Source of the DNA: Candidatus Dojkabacteria bacterium
GTDB taxonomy: Bacteria; Patescibacteriota; Dojkabacteria; JAHIVN01
DNA length: 32,658 nucleotides
Assembly: GCA_016932045.1 (NCBI GenBank)
Contig: JAFGDO010000017.1
Span: 1 to 32,658 of the forward strand
Direction of reading: 5' to 3'
The notes below the pieces were generated by a model. The model was not told the origin of the DNA. It did no database searches and saw only the letters and a list, made by a program, of their open reading frames with translations. Shown here piece after piece: positions 16,645 to 24,253 of this stretch; the first letter of the stretch is position 1; each line of letters begins with the position of its first letter. The position numbers and the translations under genes were made by a program.

Positions 16645-18477
16645 TCAATTATACTCACCATCATACCAAAGAAGGAAATCCCTCATAACCTCGGCCGATT
16701 TATATCCCCAACCTCCAAATTCTAAATACACAACAAATGCATACTGTGGATCTTTGTAAGGGTAAAAACCTGTAATCCAAGAATGTCCCTGAGTTTCGTA
16801 GATATCTCCCACCTTCCGCCAAGCTTCTGCAGAACCTGTTTTAGCTGCAGGATCAGACTTAAGCCCCCTCAGAGGCCAGGCACTACCCCAAGAACCATTC
16901 ACAGCCTGGTGCATCCCTTCTTTGACTATCGTTAGATTGTTTCCGCTAATAGGTACTTCATGAATTATTTCAGGCTCGAAAACTTCAATATCTTCTCCAT
17001 TTTCATCTACAACTGCCATTGCTAAATGTGGTTTATAATACTTCCCATCATTTGCGATGGAAGCAATCCATGACACCATTTGTAATGGTGACACCCTTGT
17101 AATGCTTTGACCAATTGCAGTATTTGCAGTATCTCCAAGATACCAAGGCTCACACTGCATATTCTGTTTAGTCTCCTTTGACGCCATAATACCCGGCTGC
17201 TCTCCTATAAGATCAATCCCGGTCTTTTGTCCAAGCCCAAAGTCGTCAGTATATTCATTTAATTTATCAATTCCGTATTTCATAAGCGTTTTAGCAAAAT
17301 AGATATTACTTGATCTTTCATACGCTTTATAAATATTGATTTGACCGAAAGCGACCTTTCCAACCTCACAAAACTCGTAACCCGCGCCAAGATCCATACA
17401 GCCTTCGCTCTCAATAAGTGTAGATGGTGTAATAACCCCTTCCTCAAGACCAACTGCTCCAATAATAGTTTTAAGAGTTGATCCCGGCGGCTGAGTCATG
17501 GAAATCGCCCTATTGTAGAGAGGCAATCTAGCATCGTTGCTCAACTCAAGATACTGACTGTAAGTAAGTCCTTTGACAATTTCATTTGAATCAAAAGACG
17601 GAAGGCTGACAAGTGTTACTATTTCGCCAGTATGAACATCCATAATAATAGCTGCCCCTCCATCTGCATTTTCTCTCTCTATGCCAGCACCTAAGACCTC
17701 AGTCATCTTCTTCTGCATACTAGTATCAATTGAGATTCTTACACTTCTTCCCGACTCTGCCTCAATTGGCATAAGCTCGCGTACCTGTACCTCATCACGA
17801 TCAGTTTCAACAATTCTTTTTCCATTAACTCCTCTTAAGGTTGAGTCATAGTACTGCTCAATACCAATAGAACCTATCATGTCACCAATAGAATAATTAC
17901 TTTCACTTTCAAGTTCTTCTGCTGAAACCTCTCTTACATAACCAATAACATGAGCAAGTGCTGAACTATCTATATACTCTCTTGTAGTTCCCACTTCAAC
18001 AAAAACAGCGGGAAGCTCCTCGGAACGGGAATATATTGAAACAATCTTGTCACGGTCTACGTCATTCAGAAGTGTGATTTGAGAGATAGCTGTTCTTTCT
18101 GTACCCTCCCCATATACTCTACTTCTAAAGTCGCCTTGTAATTTATCATAATCAACCTCAAGAATCTCAGCCAGCAAACTAATTGTTTCTTCCTCTGATT
18201 CTTTCGGCAGAAGAGTCAGATCAAGGATAAGTTTAAAAGACGGCCGATTCACAACTAAAAGATTTCCCTCTCTATCATATATCAGCCCTCTTGGAGCCCT
18301 CACTACAACTTCAGAAGTCTTTAGCGTTGAAGACAAAAATAAATTCTCATTCCCTCGAACAATTTGTAGATTGATAAGATTAATTATAAGGATGCCAAAT
18401 AATGCAACAATAATCAGGTACACAAATGGAAACCTAGTATGAAGATCCTTTTTTCCTTTAAGAAATAAATTGGTCAT
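16645..18477 (-). CDS. mrdA: Penicillin-binding protein 2 (peptidoglycan transpeptidase)
   Basis: This 610-residue class B PBP is the elongation transpeptidase of rod-shaped cells. One N-terminal transmembrane helix (VYLIIVALFGILIINLINLQIV, 19-40) leads into the pedestal domain (APRGLIYDREGNLLVVN). The transpeptidase motifs are all present: STLK with Ser333 and Lys336, SSN (389-391) and KTG (546-548). The ATG overlaps the end of mreD by 4 nt (ATGA). mreB, mreC and mreD precede it. rodA, the usual glycosyltransferase partner, is not next to it. Confidence 0.94.
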   Translation of the reverse strand: MTNLFLKGKKDLHTRFPFVYLIIVALFGILIINLINLQIVRGNENLFLSSTLKTSEVVVRAPRGLIYDREGNLLVVNRPSFKLILDLTLLPKESEEETISLLAEILEVDYDKLQGDFRSRVYGEGTERTAISQITLLNDVDRDKIVSIYSRSEELPAVFVEVGTTREYIDSSALAHVIGYVREVSAEELESESNYSIGDMIGSIGIEQYYDSTLRGVNGKRIVETDRDEVQVRELMPIEAESGRSVRISIDTSMQKKMTEVLGAGIERENADGGAAIIMDVHTGEIVTLVSLPSFDSNEIVKGLTYSQYLELSNDARLPLYNRAISMTQPPGSTLKTIIGAVGLEEGVITPSTLIESEGCMDLGAGYEFCEVGKVAFGQINIYKAYERSSNIYFAKTLMKYGIDKLNEYTDDFGLGQKTGIDLIGEQPGIMASKETKQNMQCEPWYLGDTANTAIGQSITRVSPLQMVSWIASIANDGKYYKPHLAMAVVDENGEDIEVFEPEIIHEVPISGNNLTIVKEGMHQAVNGSWGSAWPLRGLKSDPAAKTGSAEAWRKVGDIYETQGHSWITGFYPYKDPQYAFVVYLEFGGWGYKSAEVMRDFLLWYDGEYN

Positions 18478-18956
18478 GAAAATCTGGACGTTTTATTATC
18501 TTGAACTAGTAAATTACCAAAGGCCAAGCCTAAAAATGCAACAACTATAACTGAAACTATAATCCGCTTCACAAGTGCAGAAATATCAAAAACACTATTT
18601 AAATATACTAAATGAACCAGAAAGTCAGAAATAAAAATAGAAATGCCTGTACTAAAAGCAGAAAACATTATCCTGCTTACTCTGCTCTCAATTTTTAAAA
18701 TGTTATCAAATAAACTTAGGATAAAAAGTGGAGCAAATATTGCAAGTAATGTTTCGCCAAGATGATTCTGCATTACTAAATCAATGATAAATCCAGCTAT
18801 TACTCCTATACCTACAGCATATCTATATTTCTTGAACCAAAAAAATAAATTTACAAGAATAAAAAGCAGAGCAATATGATTAAAAATCGAAATTTCCCTA
18901 AGTGAAATCTCAAAAAGTATTACGAATATAGTTAGAATAGTAACGAAAACGATCAT
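18474..18956 (-). CDS. mreD: Rod shape-determining protein MreD-like
   Basis: This 160-residue, almost wholly hydrophobic protein has five or six predicted transmembrane segments (for example IVFVTILTIFVILFEISL, IALLFILVNLFFWF, VGIGVIAGFIIDLVMQ and IIVSVIVVAFLGLAFGNLLV). Sequence alone is weakly diagnostic because MreD is poorly conserved. Its size, topology and position between mreC and PBP2, with 4-nt overlaps on both sides, make the call secure. A short AGGA lies just before the ATG. Confidence 0.85.
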   Translation of the reverse strand: MIVFVTILTIFVILFEISLREISIFNHIALLFILVNLFFWFKKYRYAVGIGVIAGFIIDLVMQNHLGETLLAIFAPLFILSLFDNILKIESRVSRIMFSAFSTGISIFISDFLVHLVYLNSVFDISALVKRIIVSVIVVAFLGLAFGNLLVQDNKTSRFS

Positions 18957-19762
18957 TCCTGCTGTCCTCTTATCACAAAAATATAATCTAATTTACTAAA
19001 ATCTAATTGAATTTCCACATGAGCTTCCTGTGTGGTGTTTGCAGGATTGCTATCTACTTCGCTCACAATCCCAATAATTAAGTCCGACGGATAGTTACTG
19101 TTCACCCCCGAAGTAACAATTAATTCCCCTTCCTCAATTTTTTCGTCAGGTAATATATCGATCATATTCAAGGTCAAACCTACATCTCCCTGTATAAGAC
19201 CAACAGCGCGATTCTTTTGTCCTCGTACTGGTATATTACTCGCACGAGATGTGATCAAAAAGACTTTTGAGAAGTGACTGTCCGCCTTCTTTACTATACC
19301 TATAGCATACTTCCCATAGATAACCACATCCCCCTCTCTGACACCATCATCAGTTCCTACATTTATTTGCAAAACATTTTCATGTGATAGATCATAACTA
19401 ATAACTCTTCCTTCAACCATCCAGTCTTCTTTTTCTATCTCTAAGCCTAGTTCCTGCTTTAAAGAGTCATTTTCACTTCTTAACTCATCTAATTCTGATA
19501 ATTGTTCGATAAGCTCTTGATTCTTAACACGAAGTTCTTCGTTGTCCTTTTTGAAATCAGATATCTGAGCAAAGACCCCCAAAAGGTCATTCACTTTATA
19601 TGATAATTTATGCAATTCCAGCCTAACTGGAACGCTTACCAGGGAGGTCAGGCTGTATATACCTTTAACTACTCCTATGCTATCTAATAGGAGCAATAGG
19701 AAACTCAAAACTAAAATCACAATTAGCACAATTAACCTGTTTTTAAAATCTTGGAGGTCCAT
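18953..19762 (-). CDS. mreC: Rod shape-determining protein MreC
   Basis: MreC (269 residues) links the MreB filaments to the wall synthases outside the membrane. It has one N-terminal transmembrane helix (LIVLIVILVLSFLLLLLDSI, 10-29), a coiled coil (about 68-108, DFKKDNEELRVKNQELIEQLSELDELRSENDSLKQEL) and the beta-rich MreC domain with VISYDLSHENVLQINVGTDDGVREGDVVI, HFSKVFLITS and GLTLNMIDILPDEKIEEGELIVTSG. It overlaps the mreD start by 4 nt and lies 71 nt downstream of mreB. Confidence 0.94.
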   Translation of the reverse strand: MDLQDFKNRLIVLIVILVLSFLLLLLDSIGVVKGIYSLTSLVSVPVRLELHKLSYKVNDLLGVFAQISDFKKDNEELRVKNQELIEQLSELDELRSENDSLKQELGLEIEKEDWMVEGRVISYDLSHENVLQINVGTDDGVREGDVVIYGKYAIGIVKKADSHFSKVFLITSRASNIPVRGQKNRAVGLIQGDVGLTLNMIDILPDEKIEEGELIVTSGVNSNYPSDLIIGIVSEVDSNPANTTQEAHVEIQLDFSKLDYIFVIRGQQE

Positions 19763-19833
19763 AAAGAATATTTAAAGGAACTATCAAATAGGTTACTTCA
19801 ATGCCCGTGCAGTTTAGCAAAAGTTAATCTTTT

Positions 19834-20889
19834 CTAAATCAGATCATCTCCTGCAACTTGAGCTTTACTCAAAAGTTCAATATCTTCCAATACTTTACCT
19901 GCACCTCGTACTACACAGGAGATAGGGTCTTCAGCTATATTAACCGGCGTCTTAAGTTTCTTTGTGAAATACTTATCTATACCGCGCAATAGTGCCCCTC
20001 CACCAGCTAGTGTGATTCCTTTTTCCAGCAAATCAGAAAGCAATTCAGGAGGAGTTGACTCAATAGCATCTTTTATAGCGTCCGTTATTTGCCCAAGCGG
20101 CCTCATCAACACTTCCCTGACCTCGACACTGGTTACACGTATCACCTTGGGTAGTCCTGATACAAGATCTCTCCCCTTCATTGAGTATTCCTTTTCTTTC
20201 TTTAAAGATGATGCTGAACCGATAGCTATCTTTATATCTTCAGCAGTCTTTTCCCCTATCAAAAGATTATACTTATGTCTTGCAAAGTCGACAATTTCCT
20301 CATCCATCTCTGCTCCAGCAATTCTTATCGTCCTATCAACAACAATTCCTCCAAGTGAAATGACTGCGATATCAGTAGTCCCCCCTCCTATATCGACTAT
20401 CATATTTCCCGATGCCTCATCAATGGAAAGTCCTGCTCCAATTGACGCAGCCATTGGCTCCTCAATAACATATGCTTTCCTTGCACCCGCGGAAAGTGCA
20501 GCATCAATAACTGCTCTTGCCTCAACCTCGGTAACAATTGAAGGTATGCCAATAACTACACGAGGACGAGGAATCTTGAAAGCCCTACTCTCTCCTTCAT
20601 GAGCTTTCCTGATAAAATACCTTATCATAGCTTCCGTAGTGTCAAAATCGGAAATAACTCCGTCACTAAGAGGCTTAATAGCTACAATATTTGCTGGTGT
20701 ACGACCAATCATTCTTCTTGCTTCTGACCCAACAGCAAGAACCTGCTTATTCCTTTTATTCAGAGCAACAACAGATGGTTCTTTTATAATGATCCCTCTA
20801 CCTTTTACTGTAACCATAGTATTTGCTGTACCCAGATCTACCCCGATGTCATTAGTAAAAAAGTCCCAAATTGAATCAATAAAGCTCAT
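19834..20889 (-). CDS. mreB: Rod shape-determining protein MreB
   Basis: This bacterial actin (351 residues) organises the lateral wall machinery. Its nucleotide-binding motifs are clear: IGVDLGTANTMV (phosphate 1), EEPMAASIGAGL and MIVDIGGGTTDIAVISLGGIV (phosphate 2), and GITLAGGGALLRGIDKYF (adenosine). Length and sequence are typical. It is first in mreB-mreC-mreD-PBP2, consistent with a rod-shaped cell. A TATAAT (minus strand, 20939-20944) lies about 50 nt upstream with a weak -35. Confidence 0.97.
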   Translation of the reverse strand: MSFIDSIWDFFTNDIGVDLGTANTMVTVKGRGIIIKEPSVVALNKRNKQVLAVGSEARRMIGRTPANIVAIKPLSDGVISDFDTTEAMIRYFIRKAHEGESRAFKIPRPRVVIGIPSIVTEVEARAVIDAALSAGARKAYVIEEPMAASIGAGLSIDEASGNMIVDIGGGTTDIAVISLGGIVVDRTIRIAGAEMDEEIVDFARHKYNLLIGEKTAEDIKIAIGSASSLKKEKEYSMKGRDLVSGLPKVIRVTSVEVREVLMRPLGQITDAIKDAIESTPPELLSDLLEKGITLAGGGALLRGIDKYFTKKLKTPVNIAEDPISCVVRGAGKVLEDIELLSKAQVAGDDLI

Positions 20890-20938
20890 GCACTATTACT
20901 TTAAGAAGTAATATTTAACACTCAGCCACTTCAAGAAG

Positions 20939-20944
20939 ATTATA
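20939..20944 (-). promoter_or_regulatory. Probable -10 box of the mreB operon
   Basis: A consensus TATAAT on the minus strand lies about 50 nt from the mreB ATG. The hexamer at 17-nt spacing (TCTCAA) is a poor -35, so only the -10 is supported. Confidence 0.35.
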
Positions 20945-21030
20945 CTACTTAATGATAATATTTGAGAAATAAAGAAAACTTCAGTATCTTTTGGATTTTG
21001 GGTAAATATACTTACTAAAGTCCCTTCATC

Positions 21031-21063
21031 AAAAAAACAAAAAAGAAGGATGATTACAATCCT
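21031..21063 (-). terminator. Intrinsic terminator after rpmB
   Basis: On the minus strand AGGAT-TGTAATC-ATCCT forms a short stem immediately followed by TCTTTTTTGTTTTTTT. It begins 12 nt after the rpmB stop codon. The stem is only 5 bp but the T-tract is long, so termination is likely. It separates rpmB from the mre operon. Confidence 0.65.
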
Positions 21064-21075
21064 GAAAGGACGAGT

Positions 21076-21291
21076 TTAGGCCTTTGTTTGTTTTCTCAAT
21101 TTTTTATAACACTTCATGCAAACATCAACCTTTAGTTCTTTTCCGTCTTTTTCAATCTTTATCTTCCTTAGATTCGGATTATATTTCCTTGTAGTTCGCT
21201 GTGCTCTATATGCCCAACCACCGCCGTATTTATGCTTGCGATTACCACCAGCTTTTACACCTTTTTCACAGAAAAAACAGATCCTACTCAT
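21076..21291 (-). CDS. rpmB: 50S ribosomal protein bL28
   Basis: This protein of about 71 residues has the bL28 pattern MSRICFFCEKGVKAGGNRKHKYGGGWAYRAQRTTRKYNPNLRKI. It carries a four-cysteine zinc-ribbon form (CFFC near the start and CMKC near the end). The track begins at a TTG (21303); the ATG four codons later starts the conserved MSRIC and is preferred. It is a single-gene unit with a probable promoter upstream and an intrinsic terminator downstream. Confidence 0.94.
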   Translation of the reverse strand: MSRICFFCEKGVKAGGNRKHKYGGGWAYRAQRTTRKYNPNLRKIKIEKDGKELKVDVCMKCYKKLRKQTKA

Positions 21292-21332
21292 AACTGTGAT
21301 CAAACTAAAATAAATCTTGAAAATCGTTGTAT

Positions 21333-21359
21333 ATTATAACACATAAACAAATAATTCAA
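21333..21359 (-). promoter_or_regulatory. Probable promoter of rpmB
   Basis: The minus strand has TTGAAT and TATAAT separated by 15 nt (or ATTTGA at 17 nt). The -10 box ends about 42 nt before the preferred ATG. The -10 is consensus; the -35 spacing is slightly short. Confidence 0.4.
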
Positions 21360-21425
21360 ATCTATATTCAAAAATGAATTAAATCGTAAAAACTTTTATA
21401 CTGCTAAATATTCTTTGTTACTCAA

Positions 21426-22598
21426 TTATAACTTGATCCAAAAAGTTGAACCGTGAGAATTACTAGAGAATTCAACTGTCCCTTTATATTCTTCGATAAT
21501 TTTTTTAGTTATTGCAAGACCGAGGCCGAAACCTCCTGATTTTCTGCTCCTTGACTTATCGACGCGATAAAATCTTTCAAATATTTTCTTTTGATGTTCT
21601 CTTGGAATTCCCCTTCCGTTATCTTTTATTGTAATTATTGCTTTGCCTTCTTTTCCTTTCGTCAAAGAATTTACAACACTTACTACAACTCTTGGTTTTT
21701 TCGCATCTTTTGAATATTTTATTGCATTATCTATGAGATTATATATAGCTTCTCCAAAAGCAAGTTTATCTACTTTCTTTATGACTTTATATTTTGGTAG
21801 TTTCACTTCTAGAGTTACACCATTACTATGAGCCAAGTTTTGTAAAGATCTAACCTGTTCTTTTACTACAACACGTAGATCGTAATCTTTTTTTAGGATC
21901 TGTTCCGGTCCTGATAATTCTAAAAGATAATTTGTTAACCGAGTCAAATTCTTTATACCTCTTAGAGCCTTTTTAATTGACTCTTTTAGTTCCTTCCTTG
22001 ATGAGTTTTTATCATCAAGGGCTGCATCTAGATTTGTTTGTACAATTGTAAGTGGTGTTCGAAGCTCATGTGATGCATCTTGAACGAATTGAGCTTGGGA
22101 ATCAAATGACTTTTTAAGTCTAAGCGACATCTCGTTAAAGCTTTTTACTAGACTTCCTATTTCATCATCTGAATCAACTTTAAGTTGCCTGCCCAAATGT
22201 TTATCCTTTAAATTATCCAATTGTAGTTTTAGGTTAGTAAGAGGGCGTAAAAAATTGCCTGAAACGTAATACCCGATAGCAAAACTTAAAAATGCAAGTG
22301 GTATAAGCGACATAACACTAAGTTTTTGGACGTTTTTCAAATCTTTATATCGTATCTCCCTAATTCTATCCCTTTCCTCTTGGGTAAGATTTGTATAGAC
22401 AACAGGCCCATGTGGTACTCCATGAAACTCTGTATTGCTCATAGTAATTGGTGGCGGATCTTTCCTAAGATAAAGATCAAGATAAATATTTATCCCAAGA
22501 ACAAACAGTGACGTAAAGAAAAACAGAATAAGCGAATAAAAAAGTGTCAATTCAAATCTGAGAGAATTATAAAATTTGGGTTTATTTCTCGATGACAT
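21426..22598 (-). CDS. Sensor histidine kinase
   Basis: This 390-residue membrane kinase is of the HisKA/EnvZ-like class. Transmembrane helices lie at about 18-40 and 93-112 and enclose a short extracytoplasmic loop of about 50 residues. A HAMP linker covers about 113-165. The phospho-acceptor is His177 in QDASHELRTPL. The ATP-binding domain shows NLIDNAIKYS (N box), DNGRGIP (G1), the F box in KKIFERFYRVDKS and GGFGLGLAITKKI (G2). The small sensor loop suggests sensing within or near the membrane. It overlaps the response-regulator gene by 17 nt and is divergent from the ABC exporter, a layout typical of envelope-stress or peptide-sensing modules. The signal is unknown. Confidence 0.95.
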   Translation of the reverse strand: MSSRNKPKFYNSLRFELTLFYSLILFFFTSLFVLGINIYLDLYLRKDPPPITMSNTEFHGVPHGPVVYTNLTQEERDRIREIRYKDLKNVQKLSVMSLIPLAFLSFAIGYYVSGNFLRPLTNLKLQLDNLKDKHLGRQLKVDSDDEIGSLVKSFNEMSLRLKKSFDSQAQFVQDASHELRTPLTIVQTNLDAALDDKNSSRKELKESIKKALRGIKNLTRLTNYLLELSGPEQILKKDYDLRVVVKEQVRSLQNLAHSNGVTLEVKLPKYKVIKKVDKLAFGEAIYNLIDNAIKYSKDAKKPRVVVSVVNSLTKGKEGKAIITIKDNGRGIPREHQKKIFERFYRVDKSRSRKSGGFGLGLAITKKIIEEYKGTVEFSSNSHGSTFWIKL

Positions 22599-23244
22599 AT
22601 CCTTTTCCTTTTATTGTTTTAATTATTTTTTTATCGGGATCCATTTTCTTACGCAATGTTTTAATATTTGTCCTAACAGTTTGAGTAAAAAGATCAATTT
22701 CTCTATCCCAAACATGTTCAAGTATTTCTTCCTGGCTCACTACCCTTCCCCGGTTCCTAACAAGATATTCAAGAATGCCAAGTTCCTTGTTATTTAAAGC
22801 AACACGATTCCCATTAACAGTTACTTTTAATGCTTTTACATCAAACTTTACATTGCCGATTCTAAATACTTCCATTTTATTATAACTATTCCTTCTTATG
22901 AGAGCACCTATCCTATAAACAAGTTCTTTTAAATCAAATGGTTTTGTTAAGTAATCATCAGTACCAGATTCAAATCCACTCAAAAGCGAATCATGGCCAG
23001 ATCTTGCAGTTAAGATAAGTATCGGAGTTGTGTTTTTATCCTTCCTTAAATTCTTTGCTATATCAAGCCCATCGAGATCCGGCAAATTTAAGTCAAGTAT
23101 AATACAGTCATATTCATTTAATAATGATTGAGCTAGACCCTTTTTTCCATTATCAATCCAATCAACTGCAAAATTTCGTCTCTCAAGAGCCTTAACTAAA
23201 GGTTTTGCAATATCTTGTTCATCTTCAATCAAAAGTAACCGCAT
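22582..23244 (-). CDS. OmpR/PhoB-family response regulator
   Basis: This regulator of about 220 residues has a receiver domain (acidic pocket E7/D8, phospho-acceptor D51 in IILDLNLPDLDG, T79 in LTA and K101 in LTKPFD) and a C-terminal winged helix (VALNNKELGILEYLVRNRGRVVSQEEILEHVWD, TVRTNIKTLRKKM, IKTIKGKGYVIE). The track uses a TTG (23259); the ATG at 23244 (MRLLLIEDEQ) is the conventional start. Paired 11-bp-period boxes lie upstream of its own promoter and of the divergent ABC operon. Both facts fit positive autoregulation plus control of the exporter. Confidence 0.95.
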   Translation of the reverse strand: MRLLLIEDEQDIAKPLVKALERRNFAVDWIDNGKKGLAQSLLNEYDCIILDLNLPDLDGLDIAKNLRKDKNTTPILILTARSGHDSLLSGFESGTDDYLTKPFDLKELVYRIGALIRRNSYNKMEVFRIGNVKFDVKALKVTVNGNRVALNNKELGILEYLVRNRGRVVSQEEILEHVWDREIDLFTQTVRTNIKTLRKKMDPDKKIIKTIKGKGYVIEK

Positions 23245-23280
23245 AAAAACATTTATCAAAAAAATAAAATAATAAGTTGA

Positions 23281-23316
23281 ATTATATAATTTTAATTGTG
23301 AAATTGGTATGAAATT
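23281..23316 (-). promoter_or_regulatory. Response-regulator promoter with paired 11-bp boxes
   Basis: Read on the minus strand: AATTTCA-N4-AATTTCA-N12-TATAAT. The boxes are plus-strand TGAAATT at 23299-23305 and 23310-23316, exactly 11 bp apart, and the -10 is at 23281-23286. The -35 position (TACCAA) is non-consensus and lies within and beside the boxes, as in class II promoters activated by OmpR/PhoB-type regulators. The predicted leader to the ATG at 23244 is about 30 nt. Confidence 0.65.
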
Positions 23317-23468
23317 TGGTCAGAGGCAAATAAATCTACAGAAACTAATAATCCCCTAAAGACGAATGAACCCTTGCGGCAAAGCATTGAGTTAATTACA
23401 TCTTTCTTCACGTTTCGAAGGAAGCATATAGCATATGGCAAAGAAGGACACAAAACACAGAGACTTTT

Positions 23469-23475
23469 AATTTCA
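23469..23475 (+). promoter_or_regulatory. Distal AATTTCA box
   Basis: This exact AATTTCA lies 31 bp (about three helical turns) upstream of the promoter-proximal box at 23500. It may be an additional binding site for the same regulator. Alone it would be weak evidence in AT-rich DNA. Confidence 0.4.
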
Positions 23476-23488
23476 TGTATTTTTAGCC

Positions 23489-23524
23489 AACTTCACCATA
23501 ATTTCACACAAGTTAAGCTAAGAT
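23489..23524 (+). promoter_or_regulatory. ABC exporter promoter with paired 11-bp boxes
   Basis: Plus strand: AACTTCA (23489) -N4- AATTTCA (23500) -N12- TAAGAT (23519-23524). Spacing between boxes and to the -10 is identical to that of the divergent regulator promoter. There is no consensus -35 (CCATAA), so activator dependence is likely. The predicted start is near 23531, giving a leader of about 24 nt to the ATG at 23555, without an SD. Confidence 0.6.
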
Positions 23525-23554
23525 GGCCAAAGTTTATTTTAAAATATACGACAA

Positions 23555-24235
23555 ATGAGCCAAAAAAGAATAATCGTCGAAAATTTAGCAAAAAACTATA
23601 AAAATGGCAGAGCAAATTTGGTAGCTCTAGACAATGTTAGCTTTAGCCTCAACGAGGGCGAAGATATGGCAATCATTGGGCCTTCTGGAAGCGGAAAGAC
23701 TACACTTCTTAATCTAATTGGGGGACTAGACAGACCAACCAAAGGTAAAGTTATAATTAATAACCAAGACATTACAAGACTGAAGGATAAGGAGCTCTCA
23801 AAGTTTAGAAATCAAACAATCGGATTTGTCTTTCAATTTTTTAATCTTCAGGAATACTTAAAGGCTTACGAGAACGTAATGATACCGATGCTTTTTGCTG
23901 GTATAAAGCCGTCAAAGGCAAAAGAAAAAGCAGAGAAGCTAATAGAAAGTGTCGGGCTTGCAGATAGGGAAAATTATTACCCGCGACAACTATCTGGTGG
24001 TGAAATGCAAAGAATTGCCATCGCTAGAAGTTTAGCCAATGACCCGAAAATTCTTCTTGCCGATGAACCAACCGCCAACCTCGATAAAGAAAGTGCCCAA
24101 AATGTACTCGAAATCTTCGACAGAATAACAAAGGATAGTGGCGTAAGTGTTATTGTCATCACTCATGATCCAAATATTTGTAAAAAATTTAAAAATATCA
24201 TTCATATTAGAGATGGAAAAATTTCAAAAAAATAA
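23555..24235 (+). CDS. ABC transporter ATP-binding protein (LolD/MacB type)
   Basis: This 226-residue ATPase has Walker A GPSGSGKTT (42-50), Q-loop FVFQFFNLQE, signature LSGGEMQR (146-153), Walker B ILLADE (166-171), D-loop and switch His in VIVITHD. It resembles the LolD/MacB/FtsE clade that pairs with FtsX-type mechanotransmission permeases rather than pore-forming exporters. It is first in a two-gene operon with the permease 18 nt downstream, and it faces a two-component system. That layout resembles BceAB/RS-type peptide-sensing systems or envelope-maintenance transporters. The substrate is unknown. Confidence 0.95.
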   Translation: MSQKRIIVENLAKNYKNGRANLVALDNVSFSLNEGEDMAIIGPSGSGKTTLLNLIGGLDRPTKGKVIINNQDITRLKDKELSKFRNQTIGFVFQFFNLQEYLKAYENVMIPMLFAGIKPSKAKEKAEKLIESVGLADRENYYPRQLSGGEMQRIAIARSLANDPKILLADEPTANLDKESAQNVLEIFDRITKDSGVSVIVITHDPNICKKFKNIIHIRDGKISKK

Positions 24236-24253
24236 TTTTTTTAAAGTTTTATT

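Larger units (their letters stand above)
23245..23554. promoter_or_regulatory. Divergent control region between two-component system and ABC exporter
   Basis: This 310-nt region separates the two divergent units. It contains four exact copies of AATTTCA/TGAAATT and one near copy, arranged as two promoter-proximal pairs plus one distal site. It carries the -10 boxes of both promoters. The middle section (about 23320-23465) shows nothing I can assign. A 75-residue ORF that overlaps the start of the ABC gene in another frame is taken as spurious. Confidence 0.7.

Noticed and set aside
19964-20602. 212-residue plus-strand ORF
   Set aside because: It is fully antisense to mreB, Ser/Ile/Pro-rich, with no domain. 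It is a shadow ORF.
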